Assembly (NCBI GenBank): GCA_021292165.1
Contig: JAHFWL010001212.1
Coordinates: 1 to 64,000, forward strand
Direction: 5' to 3'
DNA length: 64,000 nt
Origin: Shinisaurus crocodilurus
Taxonomy: Eukaryota; Chordata; Lepidosauria; Squamata; Shinisauridae
In this document: positions 1-64,000 of the stretch, piece after piece
Numbering within the stretch: position 1 is the stretch's first letter
Layout of the letters: each line of letters starts with the position of its first letter
Translations under genes and position numbers: made by a program
The notes under the pieces: generated by a model
What the model was told of the DNA's origin: nothing
The model's input: only the letters and a program-made list of their open reading frames with translations
Databases searched by the model: none

Positions 1-317
1 GGGGTAGACATATCTTGCAGCAGCATGATGACCTCTCATTGAGCCCACTATGTCAGCATGATCCTATGTGTCTAATAGCTGGTAGTAGACTTTTAGGACA
101 TGTTTGCAGTTAGTAGACACTCTTTATCAGGATGGCTTGCCCCACTTGTCAAGCACATGATGTGCACATTAATTATATTGACAAAGCCAATTAGTATGCC
201 ATTCTAGCTACATATAACCACAAAATGTTTTTAATCTTGAGTGTAAGAATACTTCTCTTTTACTGAGTACCTGAAAAACTGTGGAGGATTGAATTATGTA
301 TGTGTTGGCCTTTCAGT

Positions 318-505
318 GAGAGGCTGTAGCTCACTGGTAGAACGCATGTACTGCATGCAGAAGGTCCCGGGTTCAGTCCCCTGCATCTCCAGATATGGTT
401 GGGAAGATCTTTGTCAGAAACCATTGGAGAGCTGCTGCCACTCTATATAGTAGACAGTACTGTAGCTCTAAACAGACCAATAATGGCAGCATCTATGAAT
501 ATACA
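318..505 (+). repeat. tRNA-Ala-like SINE
   Basis: The head resembles tRNA-Ala with TGC at the anticodon position; A box tagctcactggtag near 327 and B box ggttcagtcc near 370. A non-tRNA body follows (gagagctgctgcc). The body and the decayed cloverleaf show a SINE and not a working tRNA gene. Confidence 0.65.
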
Positions 506-2302
506 GTTTATGGAACAGAAATTCTGAATTTCTCATCCCATTGATAAAGAGAATAAATGTTGCAGGTCCGACAGACGAATCCTTGATTTCTAGATGGAGT
601 CTGTACCATTTTGAATTAATTTCTTATGGAGCATTCTGCTTCTATGTGTAAATAGGGTTTTACTTGGTAAACTGGAGAATAGCTGGCTGGGGAATGCTGG
701 GTGTTGTAGGACTTTTTCTGTCCAAACATGCATAGGATTGCGCCCTTAAAGTTTGTAGTGAAGTAGTAATATTATAAGCAATGTGAGAACCCTAATGCAA
801 AGTGGAGGCCATACCAATATCTCGTCACACAATGAATGTTTACCAATAGATGTGGTATAAGAAAATGGTGCTGCGTTTGCCTTCAGCAGTAGTAATAAAC
901 AAAATATATGCAGATAGTGAAATACTAGCATCAGTACTATTAATACTAACTTGCCAGATATGTAAGAAAATCATAAACAGTGAGAGACCGCTTGTTTGAA
1001 AGAGTGCCAATATGCCAAAAGCTATATTGGATGTAGTCTACTACAACTACCTGCATTTATTTTGCTTAATGTTAAGAATAATGGTGTTACAGCCTTGCAC
1101 CCCAGTTCTACAAGCAGTGAGAATTCTAGGCGGGAGTGTGAGTGTTACCCAGGGTTCTGTTTCCTTGGAATTATGTAACTGGAGGCTTATGAGGTTTTGT
1201 GATATCTGGTTTATTTTAACATATATCCAGGTTGAACGTAAGTAGAGGCTCACAGCAGTAACACTCCAATAGATACTGCGCCTCTGTTAGGTTTCTAGGG
1301 AGGCTACCAGCACCATAGGACCCTTGCAGAAAGCAACTCAACTCTCTCTGTTTCTCTTTCAGTTGCACTCCAAAAACTGTAGTTTCTTCACACACGCAGC
1401 TTGAATTACCTTATTTCCATGGGGGTGGAGATAGGACAGCTAAGCCCTGATTCCCAAATGGCTGCCTCCTTCCAGAGAGACATCTCCTTAATGAAAGAAT
1501 GGGTGCTTGACCACTGTGCCAGAGCCATCAAGAAAATCTCTAACAGTCCCGCTGGTTCCATTAATCCCTTCCTGACCTACTGTTAATCTTATAACCAAGA
1601 ATAACACCACTGTAATAAGGGGCTCCCCAAAGGCTATCCAGACTAACCTCCAAACATACAATAATCAGTAATTAAGAAGCCCCCCACCAAGAACATGTGT
1701 AGTGATGTACCCAATTCAATTCTTCAACCCACAGATGTGAATAAGGAGGCTTCCTTCATGCCTGCGCAATGGGCTACCATCTTGCAAAGTTGCTTTTGCA
1801 TCAGCAGCAGATACAACAGTCGCAGGAAGACTTCAGCCATCAGCCCTGTGTTCTAAGCATGCTCTTTGTTTACTTAGGGATTTGTATAGCCTAGCTCTTT
1901 ATGGTGGACCAATAGAGTTGTGATTGGTGGTTGTTGATGGATGACTGCTATAACCCATTGAAATGTGAATCACACCTCACCTGCCAGGGACATGTGTGTG
2001 AAAGTAACAGGTTTTGTAAGTTGAATCTAGAGAGAGAGGGTTGAATTTATGGAGCTGGCTGGCCAGGAGCAGCATTCAGGTGCTGGGAGTGTGTGTTCTT
2101 GCTTTCCAGAGATTGATGCACAGGCAGTGCAGCCCCCACAAGACAAATAGTTCACCTCCACCCATCCCCTGCATGGCTGGATCCCTGTGTTTACTTGAAG
2201 GAAAAGCTCTCTTCACATGCTTGCTTTGGCCACAATGCACTTTGCCCCTTATATGCCCCTCTTTCCCCCCCCTTTTTTCTTTGTATTGCCACTGAACTGA
2301 TG
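506..2302. other. non-coding; one MITE half
   Basis: SEL1L2 5' intron or flank. The only repeat recognised is a decayed right half (about 681-747) of the palindromic element seen complete at 15889-16013, ending in ataggattgc. No SEL1L2 exon was found. Confidence 0.45.
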
Positions 2303-2310
2303 CTGTGTAT

Positions 2311-2363
2311 CAGATGTGGCCCTCCAGATGTTTTTCTCTACAGCTCCCATGATCCCTTACCAT

Positions 2364-2394
<31 letters not shown>

Positions 2395-2450
2395 AGCAGA
2401 TGGGAGTTGTGTGCCAAAACGTCTGGAGGGCCACAAGTTGCCCACCCCTG
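2311..2450. mobile_element. hAT-type MITE, 140 bp
   Basis: The arms are inverted copies of a sequence containing ggccctccagatg and ctcccat; the ends begin cag and finish ctg. Flanking 8-mers ctgtgtat and ctgtgcat differ at one base, as expected for an old hAT target duplication. A GGCT microsatellite has expanded in the loop (2365-2394). Confidence 0.7.
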
Positions 2451-2458
2451 CTGTGCAT

Positions 2459-3864
2459 AGACTAGCTCCGTTTGTGTATCTGCCTGCTCCCTCTCTGTCA
2501 GTCAGCTTGTAGAAACAGATCTTTTGGTACTCTCTCCGCTCATAGAAAACGAACCAGGTAAAAGACTATGCTTAAATGTCTTACTGCTTGGAAATGTATG
2601 GAGTGTGACATGCCTGGAATACGCACAAAAGGTAGTGTTGTGTCCAGGGCCCTGGGACCCTAGGAAGTAAGAATCTGGTTCCACACAAAACTTAGGAAAG
2701 AAGTAGTTTATTTCAGTGTTCCTTCTTTGCAGACTGCCACAGGCAGACTGACCCTTGCCTTGCCAGTCTAGTATAAATCCTGGGGTGGATTATCTGTGCT
2801 TAATCCAGGTCATTCAGAAATCCTGGCCTGGTTTAAGGAATGGGCCTATCACAAACACTACATCCCTCCTCCCCCCCCCAATATGAAAACCACCAACATA
2901 ATTATAAACATAGAACATTTGAACAACAACAAAAACTGCAACTGCCTAAGAAACACTATTACTAATACACATAACAAAAACAAACAAATAGAGCAATAAG
3001 GCAAACAGGATAATTGGTTCGTAGTCCACAAGAACTTCTTTTATGTATAGCCATGCAAATAGCTGTGAGGGGAGGGAATTTATATCTGTGAAACAGTGTG
3101 GTGGAAGGGGTTAAACACTCCCTCTGTTAGTAGCATTGCTTTAATAAAAACTAAAGCCCCTATAGTTGCTTTAAAGTAAAAAGAAAATGCTGGGAGATCT
3201 CATAGCTGATCTCCTGTATCCTGGTTTGGCCCTTAGAGTGACTAGTAATTAGAGGGGCAAAGGTCTGCTGGGTTGGAGGGAGAGGTGAGGCCCTAGAGAG
3301 AATGGAATTGTAAACATGTGTCATTGCTAGCTGGGGAAAGAACTTGACCTGACCTATACGTTTCTACAAGAGACTGTTTGACAGACATCAGTATTTGGGG
3401 AAGGTGTGTGTATCCAAGCGAGAGGAGCAATGAGTTTTGTGAGTAGATGGGAGAGGGAGACCTGTGAAATTGTTTAGAAATCCCAAGATTAGAGAACATA
3501 AATGCTACCTGTTGTTATGGCTGAAGAAACTCTGTGATTTTAACTTGTCATGACTGGGGTGGGTGGGTGAGTTAAGGGTCCAGAGTTTTCAGTGAAAGGG
3601 ATTAAAAAATGCTTAATGGGGCTCTGCTGTACAAGCTATCTTTAGTAAGCACATACTGTACTACACAAAGTGTGCCATGCTTGAAGAGGTGTCTCAATTT
3701 GTGTGCAAATCTTATTTGAATCGTATATTGAAATTCCACCCTAGCCTACCCTGGAATAGGGACATTTGAAAACAACCCAGAACAAGTACCTGATCAAAAC
3801 ATCATTTACTCTAAATCTAAGATGGTATATTGCTGAGTAACTGTTTTTCTGGTCTTGTTTCTAG
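2459..3864. other. non-coding; no feature recognised
   Basis: AT-rich sequence before the first SEL1L2 exon seen. I looked for lysine-rich N-terminal SEL1L2 coding sequence ending one base into a codon and found none. Confidence 0.4.
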
Positions 3865-41491
<37,627 letters not shown>

Positions 41492-42147
41492 ATGGTATTG
41501 AAAGCCCAGTTCATATCTTTTTTAGATTGTCTAAAAATAACGTTCAACACTTGTTCTACTTTAGCCTATATTCAACACTAAAAGGAAACAAATAAACTAG
41601 TGGAAGATGTTAGCAGTGTCACCCTACCTCCCTGTGCAACTTTACAATTTCAAGTGCATTCAAAATGCTTTTCACTGAAATCAAAAGCCACCTGACTCAA
41701 ACAAGCACTAGTTGTGCTTGGACGTAGGAGGATGGAGTTTTATTTTTGCCTTCAGGAGTGGCAACTTGGGCAGTGCCTACTTAGTGAACTGCATACGAGA
41801 GACTAGATTGTTTGGTTGAGAGTAACAGAATCCTGCCTAAAATTGATGAATCACTTCTTTGTACCAATCTTGCCTGCATGATGGTATTTTCTAATGTCAG
41901 TAAATATCTATCTATATGTCATATTTTTCTTACACTCAAACTTTTGTCTTATTTACCTGGGCCAAGCATCTTATGGACTGTTTCCCTCCATGATGAAGTC
42001 ACCCATCCTTTGAAAACTTCTGCTAAGTTTCCCCCGTCTGTAAAATTAAATTCGTTTTGGTCACAGTATGTTGTTGGAATTCCCTCTTAAGGGAGGTCCC
42101 AACACACCAACCTGCAGGCTTAGAGAGAATCATCATCATCATCCATC
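41492..42147. other. SEL1L2 3'UTR and downstream intergenic DNA
   Basis: SEL1L2 3'UTR to about 41610, then AT-rich sequence with nothing recognised. Confidence 0.4.
41591..41596 (+). promoter_or_regulatory. candidate SEL1L2 polyadenylation signal
   Basis: The first clear AATAAA after the SEL1L2 stop codon, about 100 nt into the 3'UTR. The hexamer inside the last coding exon (near 41470) is not usable without losing the stop. Confidence 0.5.
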
Positions 42148-42632
42148 CCATAGAATCATAGAAAAGTAGTTGGAAGGGGCCTACAAGGCCATTGAGTCCA
42201 ACCCCCTGCTCAATGCAGGAACCCAAGTCAAAACATCCCTGAGAGATGGCTGTCCAGCTGCACCTTGAATGCCTCCAGTGTGGGAGAGCCCACAACCTCC
42301 CTAGGTAGTTGATTCCATTGTCTTATTGCTCTGACAGTCAGGAAATTTTTCCTGATGTTTAGGTGGAATCTGGGTTCCTGTAACTTGAGCCCATTATTCC
42401 ATGTCCTGCAATCTGGGATGATCCGAGAAGAGATCCTGGCCCTCCTCTGTGTGACAACCCTTTAAGTACTGGAAGAGTGCTATCATATCTCCCCTCAGTC
42501 TCCTCTTCTGAAGGCTAAACATGCCCAGTTCTTTCAGTCTCTCCTCAGAGGGCTTTGTTCCCAGTCCCCTAATCATCTTTGTTGCCCTCCTCTGAACCCT
42601 TTCCAGTTTGTCTACATCCTTCTGAAAGTGTT
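42148..42632 (-). mobile_element. CR1 LINE 3' end
   Basis: In reverse complement: [20 protein letters not shown], then [14 protein letters not shown], then the untranslated end with gggggttggactcaat and ctatgattctatggg. Continuous with other young CR1 copies in the window (8536, 63293). Confidence 0.88.
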
Positions 42633-42635
42633 CAT

Positions 42636-42890
42636 TTCATTTCATTTCTATACCACCCAATAGCCGAAGCTCTCTGGGCGGTTTAAAACAATTATAAAAC
42701 ACAATAAAATACAATATAAAAATACAAACAATAAAAACATTGAAAAAATGTCTACCAGAGCTGATAGAAGGCACTCTGTGCCACTGAGCCTCAAGTGACA
42801 AAGATGGCTCAAGGAGGGCCCCCAAGCTCCGAACCTGCTCCATCAAGGAGAGTGCAACCCCATCCAGAACAGGTTGAACTCCCTCCATCC
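42636..42890 (-). mobile_element. L2-like LINE fragment
   Basis: atttctataccacccaatag and ctctctgggcggtttaaaac are the 3'UTR motif shared with the element at 54925. Minus-strand frame LDGVALSLMEQVRSLGALLE is reverse-transcriptase C-terminal sequence with an internal deletion. Confidence 0.7.
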
Positions 42891-43444
42891 ATTTAGAATT
42901 GCAACGACTGAAGACAGAAAATGTGTTTTTAGTTAGTTATGTTTGCATTGTTAGATGCTGTATTTTTGAGATGGCTGTTGGTTCATATTGCTTATTTTAT
43001 AAGGTTGTAAATATTATCACCCTTCAGCATTTATGGGGTGGTAGGATACATAGTTAAGAATATTCCTCAGGATTCGTAAGCTCCGTGCTTAACATAAACC
43101 TCAACTCCCCTTGATGATTTACTTCAAGAAGGGTAGGTGAGGTTATGGTTTGGTTAAAGTAATGCCCGTGTTAAATAAAGGAATGGATTGTCTGTTGGTT
43201 TTACATACATATAGGGTAGCCAAATGCAAAAAAAATGAGCATGAACCCTGTCTTCTCCTGCATCTGGCCACCCTGGGCCAGATACAAAAGCTACACCTGC
43301 TGAAATGTCCTCAGGAGTTCTGGGGTGCAGGAGTTCTGTCTTCTTTTGTATCTCTTGACAAAGCAATCCTGTTTGTCAGCATGAAAGTTCATTTGATTGC
43401 CCCATTCCAGTCCCAAACTGGGGGGAAATTATGTAAGATAAACA

Positions 43445-43612
43445 AGGCCTGTGGGCTTACGCTGGCTCAGCTTACCTGAGCGTGGAAAGCTAAGCAGGGT
43501 CAGGCCTGGTTATTACTTGGATGGGAGACCCCTCCTCTAGTTTCCTGCATTGAGCAGGGGGTTGGACTTGATGGCCTAGGCCCCTTCCAACTCTATGATC
43601 TATGAAATCTAT
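43445..43612 (+). repeat. 5S-rRNA-headed SINE with CR1 tail, copy 2
   Basis: 5S-like part at 43486-43530: aagctaagcagggtcaggcc, tggttattacttggatggga, gacc. It then joins a CR1 3' end (gagcagggggttggacttga, ttccaactctatgatc). The 5S box A and box C promoter regions are retained. A short leader (ggcttacgctggctcagctt) is shared with the other copies. Confidence 0.85.
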
Positions 43613-43625
43613 AATTGTGATGGGC

Positions 43626-44975
43626 AGACATCAGACTTGCAGGATCTACTTTTTTAAAAACTGGAACTTTTGAGATCCACCTACTGGAGTCTGGTACAAA
43701 AGTCATACAGTTAAATTGTGAGTCACTTGTGAGTCAGGGATTTGAGTACCCGAACTGAATGCAACTCACTCCTTCCACACAAAAATCTACTCTTGGTTAC
43801 CCTTTATTCGTTTCAGTAGTATGGTGGAGAAGGGGAGGAGTCATATTATTGCTGTTGTTTTGGGAGTCCCAAAATCCTTGCAGGTCTACTGCAAATCACC
43901 CAGTTATCTACCAGCAGATCCACACAAAAGGGAAGAGGAAAGCAAGCAACTCAGACACCAAGTCTAAAAGTTATATAGTACTGTACTTATAATGAACAGC
44001 TGGAACAAAAATGGGAAGAGAACTTCAGTTCAAATCTTATTCTCGAGTATGGAAAAACACTAGGTGACCTTGGGCCAGTCAGCCTAATAAAGGGGCAGAG
44101 GGAGAAATGAAGTCTGCTGTGCTAAGAATGGGATATTTATGCATTCCACTAATCAAACTAAATAACCATCTCTTCATAAGGATGTTTTACTGAATTTCTC
44201 TTCTCTTACTAGTGTTGCGAGGTCAAGGTCTTCCACAGGTAAATGCCTGTGATATATGTACTGTTACATTTCTTTCCAGTTCAGCTCTTCCATGATTTCC
44301 TTCTATAGATTGCTCAATGGACTGGAAGCACACCAAGGCAATAATGAGTTCTATGTAACTCATGGAATGGAGTAGGAAGGAGGCAGTGAGGCTAATCAAG
44401 GAGTCCAAATGATGATTTGAAGGCTGATGATACTGAAAGTCAGAACACCATTTAGAAGTGGCTAATTGCCCAAATGAGTTCTACCCTCATCTGCATGTTC
44501 TAAGCTAATTGCCTAACTTGCAGAGTATGGAAGCCACACATATGCAGTGGCACACCTTTCTAGGGGAAACACCACAGTTGCTTTCCCCTAGATAGCAGCA
44601 GCAAGAAGAAACTGAAATAAGTTTTTTAAAAATGTAGCAACGCCTATGATTTTGGTGGCTGGAGAGCTGCTGGCATGAGCTGCTTCCAGCTATTTTTATG
44701 GTACAGCTCAGTCAGACATCCATTTCTCCACCTTGCCATGGAAATGCATAGGGCTGAAGATAGGTCATGCCTGCTCTCATGTAGGAGGCATGTGAACAAG
44801 CTAGAATAATTGCAAACAATACATCCCACCAGAGCCTATTATACTCACCCAAAGTAAAAGGGAGCCTTCTCTTTAAAGCAAACTGGTGGACTAGCACAAT
44901 TTCCCTCTTCCAAATTATCCCTCTCTAATTCCAGGTTTTACCTTACGTTTAATTCATGGCAGGCTATCTAAGTGA
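43626..44975. other. intergenic; nothing recognised
   Basis: Between the two convergent genes. No exon; no clear repeat. Confidence 0.4.
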
Positions 44976-45091
44976 TGATGAATATCCACACTGCTGAGTC
45001 CAATATATCTGCCATTTATATGTCATTTTTTCCCCCTTCCTGGAATAAATTCATTTATTTTTCTTAAATCTCCTAATGACGCTGTTGCAGA
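44976..45091 (-). pseudogene. duplicated fragment of the NDUFAF5 last exon and 3'UTR
   Basis: A 116-bp perfect direct copy of 45654-45769, 678 bp further along the NDUFAF5 sense direction. It carries the last 22 codons, the stop and 47 bp of 3'UTR but not the exon's own acceptor or first codons, so it cannot replace the real exon in frame. There is no poly(A) tract, so it does not look like a retrocopy. Confidence 0.85.
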
Positions 45092-45396
45092 CGCTTATGT
45101 AAGTTACAGTAATTAACTGAGCTTCAATAGCTGAAGTTTAATAATCACCATTATGCTTACAAACAGCTGCCCAAGATTTAGCCCAGAAGTCTAACTATTG
45201 GGGGGGGGGGATTTGGCACAATGATTTCAATTAGGGTATGCTATTCTACAGCATTGCTTAGTTGCATTAAAGGCCCTTCCTTTCAAACAATCCACTGCCA
45301 ATGGAATTTGCATTATTCCACTGGAAAATCCAGGAACATCATGAGCAGTAATGTTTCCGCACAGCGACAAGTCCCTTCCTTGAGATCCATCTATTT

Positions 45397-45402
45397 TTTA
45401 TT
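45397..45402 (-). promoter_or_regulatory. candidate NDUFAF5 polyadenylation signal
   Basis: Minus-strand AATAAA about 300 nt after the NDUFAF5 stop, the first seen downstream. It lies between the two copies of the duplicated segment. Confidence 0.35.
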
Positions 45403-45700
45403 AGATAGATGGACCTCTCTCATATTCTCACATTTCAAAAGTTAAACTCCATACAAAAATACACAATGCCATCATTTTCTTTGGTTTTACACAATAAAAA
45501 AAATAATCACAACTCTATTTACCATTTATATACATAAACCACACCAGTGAAATGATAAACATAAATATTTTGCATTTTTTCCAGGCACTGTGGTAAGTAA
45601 GCTGGGAAATAGACTGCCATGTGCCATGTGCATTTCAGTGTTAAGTGATCAACTGATGAATATCCACACTGCTGAGTCCAATATATCTGCCATTTATATG

Positions 45701-61627
<15,927 letters not shown>

Positions 61628-62194
61628 CTCTGCTCCCGCGCCTGCCTTGCAAGGAGCGAGAAGAGCCTGCGCCAGCCGTAGAGATAGGAAGGGTAGAGTA
61701 ACGCGCGCCCGCCCATTTCCTGTTTGATTCGGAATCCCCGCCTGCCTCGAAGTCAATGGAGCGAGACCCCTGGGGTCTGCGCAGCCTCGCGCTCGAGTTC
61801 CCCAGCAGCAACTTCTATACTATAGAATCGTCTGTTTAAGTCTATGGCTAGATTAAAGAGAGCTAGGATCAACGGACGTGTAACACGACTTCCAGTTCCT
61901 GATTGCAGCTCTTTGGCTGCTCCATATGCGGGTCAAGAGCAGAGGAAATACATATAAATCAAGGTTTTTAAAATGTCACATAACGTGGGAGTTAGGTATT
62001 CCTTTTCGTTGCAGTGTCTTCTATCATACAGAAAAAACTCTGGCAGGATTAATCTTTAATATTAGCTATATAGTTTTATTCTTCTGCCAGAGCTCGCGCG
62101 CCTTGAAAAGCCTAAAGAGATGGCTTCCATGAACGCATATGCAGTACTTTGGCCCTCTAGGGTTGCCATTTATCGTAGCGTATTCCGGAAGTGA

Positions 62195-62266
62195 CTTAGA
62201 TTTTCTGCGCGCGGAAGTTCTTTGGAGCGGTGTGTTTGGCTCGTGGAGTGGCCCAAGAGCAGCTAA
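62195..62266 (+). other. possible non-coding first exon of ESF1
   Basis: A GC-rich stretch just after two ETS motifs ends in agctaa followed by a consensus donor gtgagt at 62267. In human, ESF1 lies head to head with NDUFAF5, so a + strand 5'UTR exon is expected here. The start is a guess, and no coding exon of ESF1 is recognised before 64000. Confidence 0.35.
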
Positions 62267-62559
62267 GTGAGTTAAAGGGGTATTAAAAGAGACGTGCGGT
62301 AGACTCTGTGCAGTGGTTGCGCTCTCGTGTGCGGAGTTGCCTGGAATCTTTTCTGCGGGCTCTCGTGGGGTTCATGGGAGGCCTTTTCTCCTGCTACATC
62401 TCCCCGCCTCCCCATAGCAAGATGCTTGGTTGGCACGCAAATTCATGTCCTCGGGCTCCGTGTTAGCTAACCAGACATAGCTGCTGCCTGCTTAGGGTCA
62501 TTAAATACTGATCAGAAAACTCAAAATCCCCACATCGTCATGGCATTGAAGCAAGGGGT

Positions 62560-62644
62560 GCAGTCCTAAGCGTGCTGACTCAGAAGTAAGCCCTGTTATG
62601 TCCAGCGGGACTTACTTTCAGATAAGAAGGCATACAATTGCAGC
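62560..62644. mobile_element. GCAATCCTAT-type mini-MITE
   Basis: gtgcagtcctaagcgtgctg at the left, ggcatacaattgcagcc at the right, cagaagtaagccc and gggacttactt as paired halves. Confidence 0.6.
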
Positions 62645-62803
62645 CATAGGGTAGAATTAACTTTGCTCTCTTCGTTATTTCAGTTGTGCATGCAATGAGG
62701 TAGTTAAAAAGCAGAAAGGGATAAGTAACTTTAGTCTGTGGTTGGTCACTCATTTTTGTTATATGCATGAGTACTATAGATAGGTGAATACAGGAAGAGG
62801 TCA

Positions 62804-62985
62804 TATTTCAAGGTAGAACACATGTGCCTTGCATGCAGAAGGTCCCAGGTATACCTTAATCCCTGGCATCTCCAATTAAAGAATCCAAGATAGCAGGGTT
62901 GGGAAAACCTCTGCTTGGGACCTTCCATTTGGCATGGATAAGTACTGAGTTAGATGGACTGGCGTTATAGAGCAGCTATGTACGT
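62804..62985 (+). repeat. tRNA-Ala-like SINE, second copy
   Basis: aggtagaacacatgtgcctt, gcatgcagaaggtcccaggt and ctggcatctccaatt match the head of the copy at 318. The B box is broken by an insertion. Confidence 0.6.
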
Positions 62986-63292
62986 TTTGTATATGTTACT
63001 TGTTTATAATGCAACTTTCTAACCTACATTGTCTAAAATGTGCGTTTACTAGGCTGACGTCTAAGGCCTGATATCCCGGAGGGCCCCCAAACAATGCCAC
63101 ATAGATGTGGTGGCACTCTGGCAGCAATGAACCATGGTGCAAAAGCCAAGTGTTGTGCCAGCAGGCGTGACTGTAGCTGCACTACATTTTATATTAAATT
63201 ATTTCACCCACAGCAAGAGTGGCAATGAGCTCAGCCAATCAGACTCCACCTTTCAGGTCACACACAACCAGTGTGTGTGTGTGTAACCAATG

Positions 63293-63612
63293 TCACAAAG
63301 AGGAGGGCCAGGATCTCTTCTCGATCATCCCAGTTTGCAGGACATGGAATAATGGGCTCAAGTTAGAGGAACCCAGATTCCCCCTAAACATCAGGAAAAA
63401 TTTCCTGACTGTTAGAGCAATAAGACAATGGAACCAACTACCTAGGGAGGTGGTGGGCTCCCACTCTGGAGGCATTCAAGGTGCAGCTGGACGGCCATCT
63501 GTCAGGGATGCTTTGACTTGGATTCCTGCATTGAGTAGGGGGGTTGGACTTGATGGGCTTATAGGCCCCTTCCAACTCTACTTTTCTATGATTCTATGAA
63601 TGGGGCGGGGAT
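63293..63612 (+). mobile_element. CR1 LINE 3' end
   Basis: Plus-strand CR1 C-terminus (FPLNIRKNFLTVRAIRQWNQ, LPREVV), then ttggacttgatgggcttata and the tctatgattctatgaa end. Preceded by a GT repeat near 63275. Confidence 0.87.
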
Positions 63613-63744
63613 CTAATTTAAATGTTTAAAAATCTGTTTTCTAAACATCATGGCTTTTTATTGACCATGCCACTTAGACTGTACCATCCTGGATAATTAC
63701 CTGGATAGTTGTATTTCTAGATTATACTGATGATCTTCATTCTT

Positions 63745-64000
63745 TTCAGTCTAGCTTCCAACTTTGTTTTTGGACTGAGACTGCATTGGTTTCTCTGGAT
63801 GACCTATCTTGGGAACAGGATGGGGGTGGGGGGAGTGCATCCCATTGGTTCTGTTGGACCTCCTAGTGGCTTTAAATAACTTCAACCATGTATCCTTCTG
63901 GACTGTCTGGCCAGATGGGACTGGGAGGCATGGCTTTGCACTGGTTCCAGTCATAACTGAAGGGTAGAAGGTGGTCCCTGGGGACTGCTGTTGGGCTTGG
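63745..64000 (+). mobile_element. L2-like LINE reverse-transcriptase fragment, cut by the window edge
   Basis: Broken plus-strand frames resemble the region upstream of the reverse-transcriptase catalytic box in the L2-like elements here (compare 54925-56660). Continues beyond 64000. Confidence 0.4.

Noticed and set aside
318..392. Functional tRNA-Ala gene
   Set aside because: The cloverleaf has mismatches and continues into a SINE body, and a second decayed copy exists at 62804.
1..3864. Upstream SEL1L2 exons
   Set aside because: No segment combining a good acceptor, the needed phase and the expected lysine-rich coding was found; short open frames here look random.
43486..43530. 5S rRNA gene
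   Set aside because: Only about 45 bp match; the rest is CR1 tail, and the same chimera occurs twice more.
44976..45091. Alternative last exon of NDUFAF5
   Set aside because: The copy lacks the original acceptor and first seven codons; the nearest AG would put it out of frame.
63222..63290. Start of ESF1 coding sequence (open frame beginning MSSANQ)
   Set aside because: Only the first three residues resemble ESF1; the frame runs into a GT repeat and a CR1 copy.

Overview
This is vertebrate nuclear DNA, most likely from a squamate reptile (lizard or snake). Its genes are split into small exons with vertebrate splice sites. The repeats are a typical squamate mix: CR1 and L2-like LINEs, an L1 fragment, tRNA-derived Sauria-type SINEs, and many short palindromic DNA transposons. 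Species cannot be fixed from sequence alone.

Two protein-coding genes are read exon by exon. SEL1L2 (+ strand) enters from the left, and its last 17 coding exons lie at 3865-41491. They give an unbroken 591-residue C-terminal part: Sel1-like repeats, then a transmembrane anchor. About 100 N-terminal residues lie upstream or were not found. NDUFAF5 (- strand) is complete: 11 coding exons between 61627 and 45701 encode 340 residues, a mitochondrial methyltransferase-fold protein needed for complex I assembly. The two genes converge tail to tail. A CpG-rich segment at about 61300-62400 holds the NDUFAF5 promoter. It probably also holds the start of a divergent + strand gene, expected to be ESF1 because the order SEL1L2-NDUFAF5-ESF1 is the one known from human chromosome 20. 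No ESF1 coding exon was recognised before the window ends.

Everything else is intron or intergenic DNA, much of it repeats. Layout: 1-3864, 5' flank or intron with a tRNA-SINE and a hAT-type MITE; 3865-41491, SEL1L2 with CR1, L2, L1, a possible LTR and many MITEs in introns; 41492-45700, intergenic with CR1/L2 debris, a 5S-rRNA/CR1 chimeric SINE and a copied piece of the NDUFAF5 last exon; 45701-61627, NDUFAF5 with a large L2-like LINE, a hAT element with target duplication and Tigger-like MITEs; 61628-64000, promoter region, CR1 and the start of another LINE.

The two genes do not form a pathway: SEL1L2 is an ER membrane protein related to the ERAD adaptor SEL1L, and NDUFAF5 acts in the mitochondrial matrix. 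No novel multi-gene system was seen. The most notable signals are a perfect 116-bp duplication of the NDUFAF5 last exon and 3'UTR, a GC-AG intron in NDUFAF5, a 5S-rRNA-headed SINE with a CR1 tail in three copies, and a dense family of palindromic mini-elements.
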